Assembly (NCBI GenBank): GCA_016839055.1
Contig: JAEKNX010000006.1
Location: 124,001-188,000 of the forward strand
Length of the DNA: 64,000 nt
Origin: Spirochaetales bacterium
GTDB taxonomy: Bacteria; Spirochaetota; Spirochaetia; UBA9216
Reading direction: 5' to 3'
The translations under genes and the position numbers were made by a program. A model generated the notes under the pieces. It saw only the letters and a list, made by a program, of their open reading frames with translations, did not search any database and was not told where the DNA came from. Shown piece by piece: positions 29,351 through 38,370 of this stretch (within the stretch, counting starts at the first letter, position 1; each line of letters starts with the position of its first letter).

Positions 29351-30805
29351 TTGTTAATTATCAAACTTGCCGTCAGGAATTTAACCAGGCACACTAGGAG
29401 AACTTTACTTCTTGGGTTTTTAATAACCATAGGGATTGCTGTTCTGTTTACAGCGAGTGCTGTGTTTGAAGGAACGAATGCCGGGCTTCAGAAGACTCTC
29501 GTTCGCAGCCTGACCGGAGATGTTGTTCTGGCCGACTCTGATGGAGGGGTTGTAAGTCTATTCGGTAATGAGCTTCCGATTGTAAGCGAGTATGAATCTA
29601 TATTGCCGATAGCCTCCTACTCGGAGATTGTTTCATCAATAGAAGGTTTGTCCGGAATGGAAGCGCACACTTCAATTGTTTCTGCGGCTGCTCAGGTTGA
29701 TGTTGGGGGCTTTCAGAAAAACGTTCCCGTTTTTGGAATAGATCCTTCAACTTATTTTTCAGTGTGTACGGATCTCGAGATTGAATATGGAGATATTGAT
29801 TCTTTAAACCAGAAAGGCGTACTATTAAATTCTGTTATTGCTGCAGAAATAGAAACTTCTCTCGGACGTAAGCTGAAAATTGGTGATCCGATTCAATTTA
29901 AAATGTATGATGGGAACAGCTTTAACCTTAGAACGGCACCGTTATCCGGCGTTTACCGATATACAGCCTCTAATGAAGCCCTGGACAGGGTAGTTCTTGC
30001 TGATCTTACCACAGTCCGTTCTCTTGCAAGTTATACACTCGGCTTTAAAGAGGTCGGCTCTTCCTCTGACCCGGAAGACTCTGAAGATCTGTTCGATATG
30101 GATGCCCTTTTCAATGATGCTGAAGATGTAAAAGGCAATTCTGAGGTTGAATTTGATTTAGCAGGACTTGAATTACAGCTCGCAGATACTTCCGAGCGGG
30201 ATGTAATGGTGTTGACCGATAACGGAGCATGGAATTTTATTCTGCTGAAAGCAGAAGATGGAAAAACTTCTGAAATGATAAAAGCTCTGAGTGAAAATTT
30301 AAATACAGCAGCATTTAATGTTCGTATTCTCTCCTGGAGAAGAGCTGCCGGGAATACAGCCCTTGCCATTTTTGCCGTACAAACAATATTTAATATAGGA
30401 ATTGGGTTTCTGGCATTTGGAGCTATCCTGGTAATAATGAATTCTCTTGTAATATCGGTATTTGAAAGAACTTCAGAAATCGGAACTATGCGCAGCCTTG
30501 GAGCGCATTCAGGTTTTATAAGAAAACTTTTTATAACTGAATCAATGATTCTTACAATGACTGCTGCATTATTAGGAATAGTCATTGGCATAATTGTCGT
30601 TATTTTGATTGGAAAATCAGGATATAGGATTGAAAACCAGTTGTTAATCTCACTTTTTGGCGGAAATATGATACAGACAAAAATCTCATTAAGAGGAATA
30701 TTTACACATTTCAGTATAGCCATTCTTGTTGGAGCACTTGCTTGGATCTATCCTGTTAATCTTGCGATGAAAGTGCAGCCCCTTTCTGCAATGAATAGTG
30801 AATAA
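29351..30805 (+). CDS. FtsX/LolE-type ABC transporter permease (first)
   Basis: I place the start at a TTG at 29351 because a GGAG lies 7 bases upstream; the open frame reaches 29300 inside the previous gene. The protein of about 484 residues has one N-terminal helix (LLLGFLITIGIAVLF), a large periplasmic domain with a 35-residue acidic insert near residues 235-275, and three C-terminal helices. The motif FERTSEIGTMRSLGAHSGFI is diagnostic of FtsX-domain permeases such as LolC/E and MacB. It pairs with the next permease and the ATPase at 34134. Confidence 0.88.
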   Translation: MLIIKLAVRNLTRHTRRTLLLGFLITIGIAVLFTASAVFEGTNAGLQKTLVRSLTGDVVLADSDGGVVSLFGNELPIVSEYESILPIASYSEIVSSIEGLSGMEAHTSIVSAAAQVDVGGFQKNVPVFGIDPSTYFSVCTDLEIEYGDIDSLNQKGVLLNSVIAAEIETSLGRKLKIGDPIQFKMYDGNSFNLRTAPLSGVYRYTASNEALDRVVLADLTTVRSLASYTLGFKEVGSSSDPEDSEDLFDMDALFNDAEDVKGNSEVEFDLAGLELQLADTSERDVMVLTDNGAWNFILLKAEDGKTSEMIKALSENLNTAAFNVRILSWRRAAGNTALAIFAVQTIFNIGIGFLAFGAILVIMNSLVISVFERTSEIGTMRSLGAHSGFIRKLFITESMILTMTAALLGIVIGIIVVILIGKSGYRIENQLLISLFGGNMIQTKISLRGIFTHFSIAILVGALAWIYPVNLAMKVQPLSAMNSE

Positions 30806-30808
30806 ATT

Positions 30809-32104
30809 ATGATTGAAATATTTTTGGCATTAAGGAACCTGTTTTTACGTAGAAAAAGATATAAGCTTATGGCTGTGGCTATTGTTATCGGGTTTACCAT
30901 GATTAGTTTTATCCACTCTGCAGCCTTCGGAGTCATGGAAACTGTGAAAATAAAAGCAGCGCGATATTTTTCCGGACATATAAGTCTTACCGGTTATGTT
31001 TGGGAGAAGTCTCTTATTGAAGACCCTGAAACACTGATTTCTACATTAAAAAACATGGATTTGCCCCTGAGAACAATTGTTCCGCGGACTATTTATTATA
31101 AATCTGATGCATCCCTTTTTTTTGGGGGGGAATCTATACGGCAGCGGCGTTTAGTCGGAATAGATTTTGAAGCTGAAAAGGATGAACTCTCAGGCCTTAG
31201 TTTCATAGACGGTTCATTAGAAAATATGCTGATTAATGGTGAGAACGGCATCCTCATTAGTAAACCTGCTGCTGATATGCTCGGAGCCAGGGTTGGTGAT
31301 GATATCACTCTGTTTATTACTCTTAGTTCAGGCCAATACAATACAAAGACTTTATATGTGGAGGGTATTTTCAATGAGACCAGTCTGTTTGGTTATGTAG
31401 CATACATGAGACAGGCTGATCTTAATGATCTGCTTCTTTGGGAGCCATATCTTGCTACAGATATAGCAATATATGCAGAAGATGGTGAGAACCTTGAGGC
31501 GCTTTCCCGCAAGATAAGCATGCTGCTGGCGGACGACTATAGAGTCCTCCCTACTATGCTATCAAAATCAGAACTATATGAAGAGCTATCTATGGTTGAT
31601 TGGACTAAAGGCTCAGTTCTTGCTCCGCTTACTTTGAATGCTCATCTCGATCAGCTTAATGATATTCTTGATGCTTTTCTTATTGTTACCTGGTTTGTTC
31701 TTATCCTTTTTATTTTGATTGTGATGGTTGGTATTCTTAATACTTACAGAGTTTTGGTATACGAACGCACAAAAGAAATCGGAACCTTACGTGCCCTGGG
31801 AATGTCAAGGATGTCAGTGAGACTGATGTTTCTTTACGAAGCATTGCTGTTATCGATAATTTCTTCATTAGCCGGGTTTTCTTTAAGTCTCATTCTGGTT
31901 GAGGTGATAAAAATTATAGATATTTCAGCCCTACCCGGAGCCGGGCTTTTTACAGAAAATGGATTTTTAAAACCATATCTAAATTTAAAAATGGCATGTG
32001 TAAACATGGCTTTGATGGCGGGCTCTGTTGTTTTGGCTGCTTTCGAACCTGCTAACAAGGCTGCCCGAATTATGCCTGCAGAAGCCTTGAGGACTGGAAA
32101 ATAG
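30809..32104 (+). CDS. FtsX/LolE-type ABC transporter permease (second)
   Basis: The 431-residue protein begins 3 bases after the previous stop. It has the same layout: an N-terminal helix (MAVAIVIGFTMISF), a periplasmic domain of about 250 residues, and three C-terminal helices. The motif YERTKEIGTLRALGMSRMSVR near residue 319 is the cytoplasmic coupling region of the FtsX family. Two different permeases next to each other suggest a heterodimer like LolCE. Confidence 0.88.
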   Translation: MIEIFLALRNLFLRRKRYKLMAVAIVIGFTMISFIHSAAFGVMETVKIKAARYFSGHISLTGYVWEKSLIEDPETLISTLKNMDLPLRTIVPRTIYYKSDASLFFGGESIRQRRLVGIDFEAEKDELSGLSFIDGSLENMLINGENGILISKPAADMLGARVGDDITLFITLSSGQYNTKTLYVEGIFNETSLFGYVAYMRQADLNDLLLWEPYLATDIAIYAEDGENLEALSRKISMLLADDYRVLPTMLSKSELYEELSMVDWTKGSVLAPLTLNAHLDQLNDILDAFLIVTWFVLILFILIVMVGILNTYRVLVYERTKEIGTLRALGMSRMSVRLMFLYEALLLSIISSLAGFSLSLILVEVIKIIDISALPGAGLFTENGFLKPYLNLKMACVNMALMAGSVVLAAFEPANKAARIMPAEALRTGK

Positions 32105-32126
32105 TTTTAATAGTTTAAGGAGTTGT

Positions 32127-32894
32127 ATGAAACATTTTTGTATTTTTATTATATTGGTAATATTACCTGTATCTTTTATTTCTGCTCAATCCTCGGATAT
32201 TGAATTTTTGAAAGAAGTTGACCGTATGGTTACTTTCAATACAACAGATATTGCAGCAGAATATAAGATAGTAAAGCGTGATCCGGGCGGAGCAAATTCT
32301 ACTACCGTCGCAACAATGTTCAGACGCGATCGAGCAAATCAGTTTGTAATTTTAATACTCGAACCAGTTGTTGATAAGGGCAAGGGGTATCTTAAAATTG
32401 GTGATAATTTATGGCTTTATGATCCGATTGACAGAAGTTTTACATTTACCAGTGCAAAGGAACGTTTTCAGAATTCAAGCGCGCGAAATTCTGATTTTAA
32501 CCAGTCAAATTTGAGCAACGACTATAAGGTCACCGGTTCACAGAAAGCTAAACTTGGAGTATTTAATTGCACAATATTAGAGCTTGAGGCGTTAAATGAT
32601 CGCGTTTCATTTCCTAAAAGAAAGATTTGGGTTTCTGAAGACTATCTTATTCGTAAAATTGAAGATTACAGTATGTCCGGGCAGCTGATGAGGACAACGG
32701 CTATTCCCAATTATCAGACTGTGGGCGACCGATGGCTGCCGGTTAACATGGTGATTCTGGATCACTTACGCTCTAAGAGGATTAACAACAAAATTGAATA
32801 TGAGCGGACTACCATAACTATAAGTAAGCCCTCTCTTTCTGAACTTCCTGACACTTTGTTCTCCAAGGAATACCTGGAGCGTGTAAATCGATGA
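32127..32894 (+). CDS. LolA-like outer-membrane lipoprotein-sorting family protein
   Basis: The 255-residue protein has a signal peptide ending near residue 20 (VSFISAQSS). The mature part shows GYLKIGDNLWLYDP near residue 91 and KIWVSEDYLIRKIEDYSMSGQLMRT near residue 171, features of the LolA_like family next to FtsX-type transporters. The fold is an incomplete beta barrel that carries lipids or acylated cargo through the periplasm. Its stop overlaps the next start by 4 bases. Confidence 0.82.
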   Translation: MKHFCIFIILVILPVSFISAQSSDIEFLKEVDRMVTFNTTDIAAEYKIVKRDPGGANSTTVATMFRRDRANQFVILILEPVVDKGKGYLKIGDNLWLYDPIDRSFTFTSAKERFQNSSARNSDFNQSNLSNDYKVTGSQKAKLGVFNCTILELEALNDRVSFPKRKIWVSEDYLIRKIEDYSMSGQLMRTTAIPNYQTVGDRWLPVNMVILDHLRSKRINNKIEYERTTITISKPSLSELPDTLFSKEYLERVNR

Positions 32895-34123
32895 AAAAAT
32901 TACCTTTAATTATTTTATTTTTTACTGTGCTGTTTTTTTCTGCCGGAGTCCTTATTGCGGACGATTCCCAGCCGTTAGATGATAATGAAACTGTGGTTGA
33001 AGATGAGGCAGATAATCTTGATGATCTTTTTACGGCACCGAAAGAGGATATCGTTGTAGAAGAAACGAAGAAGGACCATCGCGAAGCATTTGAAAAGACT
33101 GAGACTGTAAAAATAAAAGGGAAGTATACAGTAGTCGGAGGAGTCGGAGCCGGATGGACCAGCTGGGAATTTTTCCCTGATCTGACGAACACCTTTGATC
33201 CGTCGATTGGACTCTCTACAACAGCCTCAGTTTCTTTTGATGCCCGGCCGATACCGGAGTTTCGGGTCTATGGAAATTTCTATTCAGCCTTCAACCCGTT
33301 TGATTCGAGCAGTATTACAGTCGAAACCACGAGTTCTGCTACTACAATGGTCAGCAATTGGGGGGCTATCGAGATTTCAGAACTTTTCTGTGATTATATT
33401 CTCAGTGATTTTCTGTATGCCAGAATGGGAAAGCATTATATTACCTGGGGCCAGGGACGGATCTTCAATCCCGGTAATCTAATGCTGGACAGCGGTAATA
33501 ACTACAACGCCCGTGTCTCCTTTCCATCACTTGCGGGTTTCACTTTCATGGTTTTAACAAACGGAACTACTAACTATGCTCAAATGGTATATGGTGGAAA
33601 GGCAGACTTTGTTATTGGAGATTTGCTGCTTAGCCCGGCGCTGCGGTATCAGCTTAGTGAGGGGCTTACCGGCCTTCTTTCGTTAAAACAGGTGCTGTTA
33701 AAGACTGATTTTTTTGCGGACGTTACGGCAAAATATTATGATGAATTCCTTTCTGCAAATGTTCTTGCCGGATTTTTCCGGGAATGGGAAGATATAAAGC
33801 TATATGGCGAATATAAGTACAGCTGGACATTAGCCGGAGAATCCCGGCATGACGCAGGGCTTGTCTTCGGTTTTAAAAAACCCTTCGGGGCCCCGTTCGA
33901 CTTCGCTGTTCAGGCATTACATTACTTTTCTTCTGACTTAATGAGTAATTCAGGCTCTGTAACCTTTGGAATAAGTCAGAAAATATGGCCTCTTGTAACT
34001 ATGCAGATTGGACTCCCGATAGTATATGGTGGTGATTCATCATACGCTGTAATAAATAATGCAGACACATCAGGGCGGCGTATAGCTCTTATCCTTTCGC
34101 TAAAGCTTTCAGGAACTTTTTAG
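32891..34123 (+). CDS. Outer-membrane beta-barrel protein of the export cassette
   Basis: The 410-residue protein has a signal peptide (residues 1-23, ending GVLIADD). An acidic linker to about residue 60 is rich in Asp and Glu. The rest consists of alternating strands with aromatic girdles, and the chain ends in Phe (KLSGTF), as usual for barrels inserted by the Bam machinery. No specific family is evident. Its place between the LolA-like protein and the ATPase suggests that it is the outer-membrane end of the pathway or the main cargo. Confidence 0.7.
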   Translation: MKKLPLIILFFTVLFFSAGVLIADDSQPLDDNETVVEDEADNLDDLFTAPKEDIVVEETKKDHREAFEKTETVKIKGKYTVVGGVGAGWTSWEFFPDLTNTFDPSIGLSTTASVSFDARPIPEFRVYGNFYSAFNPFDSSSITVETTSSATTMVSNWGAIEISELFCDYILSDFLYARMGKHYITWGQGRIFNPGNLMLDSGNNYNARVSFPSLAGFTFMVLTNGTTNYAQMVYGGKADFVIGDLLLSPALRYQLSEGLTGLLSLKQVLLKTDFFADVTAKYYDEFLSANVLAGFFREWEDIKLYGEYKYSWTLAGESRHDAGLVFGFKKPFGAPFDFAVQALHYFSSDLMSNSGSVTFGISQKIWPLVTMQIGLPIVYGGDSSYAVINNADTSGRRIALILSLKLSGTF

Positions 34124-34133
34124 GTAAATAGAT

Positions 34134-34832
34134 ATGATTATTGAACAAGTTGCTGAATTAAAAAAAGTAACAAAAATATATCATTTGGGGAAGACCAAAG
34201 TTCATGCTCTAAATGGAATCGATCTCAGGATTAGGAAAGGGGATTTTGCTGCTTTATCAGGTCCAAGCGGAAGTGGAAAGTCTACTTTATTGAATTTGAT
34301 AGGTTGCATTGATCTTCCGAGCAACGGAAGTGTCATAATTAATAATAAGGATATTTCAGAGCTTAATGAAAATGGGTTAACGAGATTAAGAAACAGGAAG
34401 ATTGGATTTATTTTTCAATCTTTTAATCTTCTATCGGTTTTGAATGTATATGAAAATATTGAAGTCCCTCTTCTTCTCAATGGGAGAATCCCGGGGAAAA
34501 AAGAAAGGCATGAATATGTCGATTACCTGATTGAGCAGGTGGGATTATGTGATTGGCGCAGGCATCGTCCGGCGGAACTTTCCGGAGGGCAGCGGCAGCG
34601 CGTGGCAATTGCTCGGGCATTAGTTACTAAACCAAGTATTGTTCTCGCTGATGAGCCTACGGCGAATCTTGATTCAAAAACAGGAACTTCAATAATTGAG
34701 CTTATGAAACGAATTAATAAAGAATTCACTACAACATTCATCTTTTCGACACATGACCAGAGTATTGTCGAAATTGCCGACCATGTTATTAAGCTTCATG
34801 ATGGCAAGGTTGTCGGGGAACAAAGAGGATAG
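34134..34832 (+). CDS. LolD/MacB-type ABC transporter ATPase
   Basis: The 232-residue protein has all ATPase motifs: Walker [10 protein letters not shown] near residue 43, the Q-loop in FIFQSFNLL, the signature [15 protein letters not shown] near residue 143, Walker [14 protein letters not shown] near residue 166, and a switch His in STHDQ. It follows the barrel gene after 10 bases and should power the two FtsX-type permeases. It belongs to the LolD/MacB branch, in which cargo is handled from the periplasmic side. Confidence 0.92.
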   Translation: MIIEQVAELKKVTKIYHLGKTKVHALNGIDLRIRKGDFAALSGPSGSGKSTLLNLIGCIDLPSNGSVIINNKDISELNENGLTRLRNRKIGFIFQSFNLLSVLNVYENIEVPLLLNGRIPGKKERHEYVDYLIEQVGLCDWRRHRPAELSGGQRQRVAIARALVTKPSIVLADEPTANLDSKTGTSIIELMKRINKEFTTTFIFSTHDQSIVEIADHVIKLHDGKVVGEQRG

Positions 34833-34841
34833 ATAAATAAT

Positions 34842-35912
34842 ATGCGTAACCTGACCAACATACTAATCACCGGCGGCGCCGGTTTCATAGGCTCAAACCT
34901 TGTACGCCACATCTTTGAAAAAACTGATTTTACAGGCAGAATCGTCAATCTTGACGTCTTAACCTACGCCGGCAACCCCTACAGCCTTTCCGACATCGAT
35001 AAACAATACGGCGGCAGCCGCTACTTCTTTGAAAAGGCCGATATCCGTAACCGTGCGGCAGTTGATGCAATCCTTGTCAAATACAAAATAGACACAGTAA
35101 TACACCTTGCCGCCGAAAGCCACGTTGACCGCTCCATTACAGGCCCCGAAGAGTTTATAACCACCAATATTAACGGCACATTCACTCTTCTTGAGGCCCT
35201 CCGATCATTCTGGACTGATTTTGACGGCAAACTCTTTCACCACGTCTCAACCGACGAAGTCTACGGAAGCCTTGGCAACGAGGGCTTTTTTACCGAAGAC
35301 ACCCCCTATGATCCTAGAAGCCCCTATTCCGCGGCAAAATCAGCATCCGACCACCTTGTCCGGGCCTACTTTCACACCTACGGCCTGCCCATCACCCTAT
35401 CAAACTGTTCCAATAACTACGGCCCCTACCAGTTTCCTGAAAAACTGATCCCCGTAATGATAGAAAAAATGCTCGATGAGAAACCGCTTCCTGTTTACGG
35501 CGACGGCAAAAACATCCGTGACTGGCTCTATGTCGAAGACCACAACTCGGCAGTCTGGACAATTATAAATGACGGGGAGACCGGCCGTTCATACAACATC
35601 GGCGGTGAAAATGAATGGGAAAATATAAAACTCGTACACAGCCTCTGTGAAATAGTTGCAAAGGAACGAGGAAAAGAAGCTGACTACTATAAAAAACTCA
35701 TAACCTATGTGAAAGACCGGCCGGGTCATGACAGGCGTTATGCCATTGATTGTTCGAGGATGAAAAAAGAACTCGGCTGGAAGCAGGCATTTGACTTTGA
35801 GGGAGGTCTTCTTCTTACCGTTAAATGGTACCTTGAAAACCGCAAATGGATCGATACAGTAAAGTCCGGTGAATATCTTAACTGGATGGAAAAGAACTAC
35901 GACGAACGATAG
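34842..35912 (+). CDS. rfbB: dTDP-glucose 4,6-dehydratase
   Basis: The 356-residue protein has TGGAGFIGSNLVRH near residue 10, HLAAESHVDRSI near residue 86, STDEVYGSL near residue 131 and YSAAKSASDHLVRAY near residue 164, with the catalytic Tyr-x-x-x-Lys. This is a full-length RmlB/RfbB that makes dTDP-4-keto-6-deoxyglucose. No rmlA, rmlC or rmlD is in the window. Its codon use (many C-ending codons) differs from the AT-rich genes before it, so it may have a separate origin. It follows the ATPase by 9 bases. Confidence 0.92.
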   Translation: MRNLTNILITGGAGFIGSNLVRHIFEKTDFTGRIVNLDVLTYAGNPYSLSDIDKQYGGSRYFFEKADIRNRAAVDAILVKYKIDTVIHLAAESHVDRSITGPEEFITTNINGTFTLLEALRSFWTDFDGKLFHHVSTDEVYGSLGNEGFFTEDTPYDPRSPYSAAKSASDHLVRAYFHTYGLPITLSNCSNNYGPYQFPEKLIPVMIEKMLDEKPLPVYGDGKNIRDWLYVEDHNSAVWTIINDGETGRSYNIGGENEWENIKLVHSLCEIVAKERGKEADYYKKLITYVKDRPGHDRRYAIDCSRMKKELGWKQAFDFEGGLLLTVKWYLENRKWIDTVKSGEYLNWMEKNYDER

Positions 35913-35974
35913 AATTAACTATAAAGTGAATGCTGTATTAAAAGGTCGCGCATCACTATATATAGGAATCTTCT

Positions 35975-36021
35975 ATCCTCTTAATCGCTGCTGTGTGTAG
36001 CTTTATATGAATCCGTGGCCA
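35975..36021 (+). repeat. Dispersed intergenic repeat, copy 1
   Basis: This stretch resembles the ATCCTCTTAATC...CCGTGGCC core of the 127-bp tandem repeat at 38371-38964. It begins ATCCTCTTAATCGCTGCTGTG and ends ATCCGTGGCCA. It lies between rfbB and the GT2 gene and codes for nothing visible. Confidence 0.6.
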
Positions 36022-36067
36022 GAAATTTTTTTAATTATGGTCATATGGCTAAAGGGCTGGTTAATAA

Positions 36068-37261
36068 TTGATTATATTTATAAAACTTGTAGCATTGATA
36101 CTCTTTTGTTTTGCTGTATTGATGAGCTATGGATTATTTGCGGAAAAGAAAAGATCAAAAAAAATTAAAACCTGCCCACCCGGTTACAATCCATACATAT
36201 CTGTGATTATTCCAGCTCGAAATGAAGCGGAAAATCTTCCTGCCTTATTCCAATCTTTGAAAAATCAAAAATATAGTAATTTTGAAATTATCCTTATAGA
36301 TGACAGATCAGAAGATAACAGTCTCGATCTGATGAAATCATTCCAGAAGGAAACAGATTTTAAAGTAAAGGTAATTGAAAATAAGGATTCACCGGGAACA
36401 ACCAATCCTAAGGTGAATGTGCTTCTAAAGGGGATTTCTCTGGCGGAGGGAGAGCTTTATTTTTTTACCGATGCAGACTGTATCGCGGGAGAGAACTGGA
36501 TAAATAGTCTTTCCGCTCCATTTTCTGACAACCATACGGGGATTGTCTGTGGGTTTCTCTCCCTGACCTCGGATTCTTCTCCCCTCTGTCTTTTTCAGAA
36601 TTTCGATCATTTTTACCGAATGCTTTATGGCTTCGGGGCAATAGGACTAGGGATCCCGGTAGGTTGTTTCGGGAACAATCTCGCGATAAGACGTGAAACC
36701 TATCTTGAGACTGGAGGCTATGAAGAACTTCTCCATTCTGCGACAGAAGACGCTGAACTCATAGGTCGTGTTAAAAAAGCCGGTAATTATGCCGTCAGAG
36801 CATTATTTTCCAGGGAAACATTTATAGAGACCCTTCCGGAGAATAGCTGGAAGGAACATACGAATCAGGCTGTCCGCTGGGCTGCAGGAGCCGTGTTTTC
36901 CACTGATGTACTTGCCCGAGTAACAATCGCTGCATTAATGCTGATAGATGCACTCTGTCTCCTCGGGCTGCTTCTCGGGTTCATCATACATCCGACCTTC
37001 TTTATTTTACCTGTATTAATGTATTCATTTCTCTATGCGTCATCGATTGTGTTCGGGCTTGTCGGGTCTGTGAACCCTGCCTACTGGAAGGGCCTATTTA
37101 TTTCTGTTCTGCTTTATCCGATAATCTATATCAAGAGCTTTATAATAACAATCATTACCCGTAAAATTAACTGGAAGGGTACAATCCTCTCCTGGAAGCA
37201 TGAGAAGAAAAAGGATAATATCGTCGCGGATAATGCCGGGGCAAAGCACAGCAGCGATTAA
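36068..37261 (+). CDS. Membrane-anchored glycosyltransferase family 2
   Basis: The protein of 397 residues starts at a TTG, chosen because an N-terminal helix (residues 2-24) would be lost with a later ATG. The GT-A domain shows SVIIPARNEAENLPALFQSL near residue 47, ILIDDRSEDNS near residue 75, FFTDADCIAGENW with the Asp-x-Asp near residue 133, and a Q/RxxRW-like HTNQAVRWAAGA near residue 259. Two or three C-terminal helices follow. It likely glycosylates a lipid acceptor at the membrane. No operon partner is obvious. Confidence 0.8.
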   Translation: MIIFIKLVALILFCFAVLMSYGLFAEKKRSKKIKTCPPGYNPYISVIIPARNEAENLPALFQSLKNQKYSNFEIILIDDRSEDNSLDLMKSFQKETDFKVKVIENKDSPGTTNPKVNVLLKGISLAEGELYFFTDADCIAGENWINSLSAPFSDNHTGIVCGFLSLTSDSSPLCLFQNFDHFYRMLYGFGAIGLGIPVGCFGNNLAIRRETYLETGGYEELLHSATEDAELIGRVKKAGNYAVRALFSRETFIETLPENSWKEHTNQAVRWAAGAVFSTDVLARVTIAALMLIDALCLLGLLLGFIIHPTFFILPVLMYSFLYASSIVFGLVGSVNPAYWKGLFISVLLYPIIYIKSFIITIITRKINWKGTILSWKHEKKKDNIVADNAGAKHSSD

Positions 37262-37265
37262 GAGG

Positions 37266-37376
37266 ATGAAAGAGAAGATCTTTTGGATGGGTCTCCAGGA
37301 TGACTTTGATTTAGAAGAAGAACGAATAAAGATAGAAGAAGATTTAAAGCAAATACATCGAGTAAAAGCATCTTAA
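37266..37376 (+). CDS. Possible small acidic protein, 36 residues
   Basis: An ATG four bases after the GT2 stop opens a frame of 36 codons. It is rich in Glu, Asp and Lys (DFDLEEERIKIEEDLKQ) and could form a helix. Translational coupling to the GT2 gene is possible because a GAGG lies within the stop region. I recognise no family, and it could be chance. Confidence 0.25.
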   Translation: MKEKIFWMGLQDDFDLEEERIKIEEDLKQIHRVKAS

Positions 37377-37579
37377 CTACTTCAATCTCGTAATATCGGG
37401 GGCAGCACCGACAAACGCCTACGTATTGCTTTATATTCATATGCCAGGCAAAGCGCAGTTTGCGGCTACAACTATTAGCGTTCATCATCGGTTAGAAATC
37501 TCTAAATTCGTAGTGAGAATAGAAATCTTAATAGATTATTTAAAATACTAATAGTATATTGATATTAGGAGGAGAGGAA
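37377..37579. other. Non-coding stretch before the PIN-type toxin-antitoxin pair
   Basis: No credible gene is visible. Around 37478-37495 there is an AGCGTTCATCATCGGTTAG stretch like the GCGTTCATCAGCGGCAA at 38288, part of the short intergenic repeats of this region. The bases just before 37580 contain GGAGGAGAGG, the ribosome-binding site of the antitoxin gene. Confidence 0.5.
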
Positions 37580-37813
37580 ATGAATGCATATAAATTTGAT
37601 GTCAGAATTGGAAATGATGGTGTTATAAATCTTCCTCATCTATTAAATTTGATAAATCAGGATGCTGAAGTTATTGTTGTACCTAAAGATAAAACCTCGA
37701 GTTATACTAAAGAAAAAAAAGCATATAAATTTGTCGAAAAGTGGAGTGGCTTTTTACCTAATGTAAAAAATGCGCCATCAAGAATAGATTTTATTAGTGA
37801 CAAGTATAAATGA
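37580..37813 (+). CDS. Putative antitoxin paired with the PIN-domain toxin
   Basis: The ATG at 37580 follows an AGGAGAGGAA ribosome-binding site and gives 77 residues; the frame is open to 37559. The N-terminal half (FDVRIGNDGVINLPHLLNLI) could form the small DNA-binding beta fold of AbrB-like or DUF2281-like antitoxins. The basic C-terminal half would be the toxin-binding tail. It overlaps the toxin start by 4 bases, a typical toxin-antitoxin arrangement. The family is inferred mainly from position. Confidence 0.6.
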   Translation: MNAYKFDVRIGNDGVINLPHLLNLINQDAEVIVVPKDKTSSYTKEKKAYKFVEKWSGFLPNVKNAPSRIDFISDKYK

Positions 37814-38232
37814 AAAAAGTTTTGCTGGACACCAATATAATTTTGGATATAGCACTAAAGAGGAAACCTCATTTTACATCAGCTTTTAGATTATTTGCAT
37901 TAATTGATCAAGGAGTAATTGAGGCTTTTGTCACAGGAAGTTCTATTACGGATCTTTTTTACATTGTCAGACGAGATCTTGGAAGTAACCTCGCTCGTAA
38001 TTTTTTGATTGAACTAGTTGAGGTTGTTCCTGTTATTGGAGTTGATCATTCTATTATTGTTAGTGCCTTAAATTCAGAGATAAAAGATTTTGAAGATGCT
38101 GTTCAGGTTTTCTCAGCTATTTCCTCTGATATAAATACTATTATAACAAGAAACAAGAAAGATTTTGCAAATACGCATTTAACAATATTAACCCCTGATG
38201 AATTTTTATCTTTGCCAGATATGAATGCATGA
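37810..38232 (+). CDS. PIN-domain ribonuclease toxin (VapC-like)
   Basis: The 140-residue protein begins KKVLLDTNIILDIALKR, with the first metal-binding Asp at residue 7. DFEDAVQVFSA near residue 97 and ITRNKKDFANTHLTILTPDEFL near the C-terminus supply the other acidic positions of the PIN fold. PIN toxins cleave RNA and are neutralised by a protein encoded just upstream, as here. Confidence 0.82.
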   Translation: MKKVLLDTNIILDIALKRKPHFTSAFRLFALIDQGVIEAFVTGSSITDLFYIVRRDLGSNLARNFLIELVEVVPVIGVDHSIIVSALNSEIKDFEDAVQVFSAISSDINTIITRNKKDFANTHLTILTPDEFLSLPDMNA

Positions 38233-38370
38233 AAATCGCTTTTGTGTTTCGTATTATCTGACTTCTAAAATAAAAACAAAGTCTATCCGCGTTCATCAGC
38301 GGCAAACAATATCCGCACTAATCCACGGAAAAATTGTCAGGTACAGCCCTTAGCAAGAGAAAGAGATAGT
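38233..38370. other. Non-coding stretch with short intergenic repeats
   Basis: No gene is visible. It contains CTATCCGCGTTCATCAGCGG and CACTAATCCACGG (38283-38330), short motifs related to the CATCCGTGGCC element. The stretch leads directly into the tandem repeat. Confidence 0.5.

Noticed and set aside
30031-30723. A 230-codon open frame on the minus strand
   Set aside because: It lies entirely inside the first FtsX-type permease gene, antisense to it, and its translation shows no domain.
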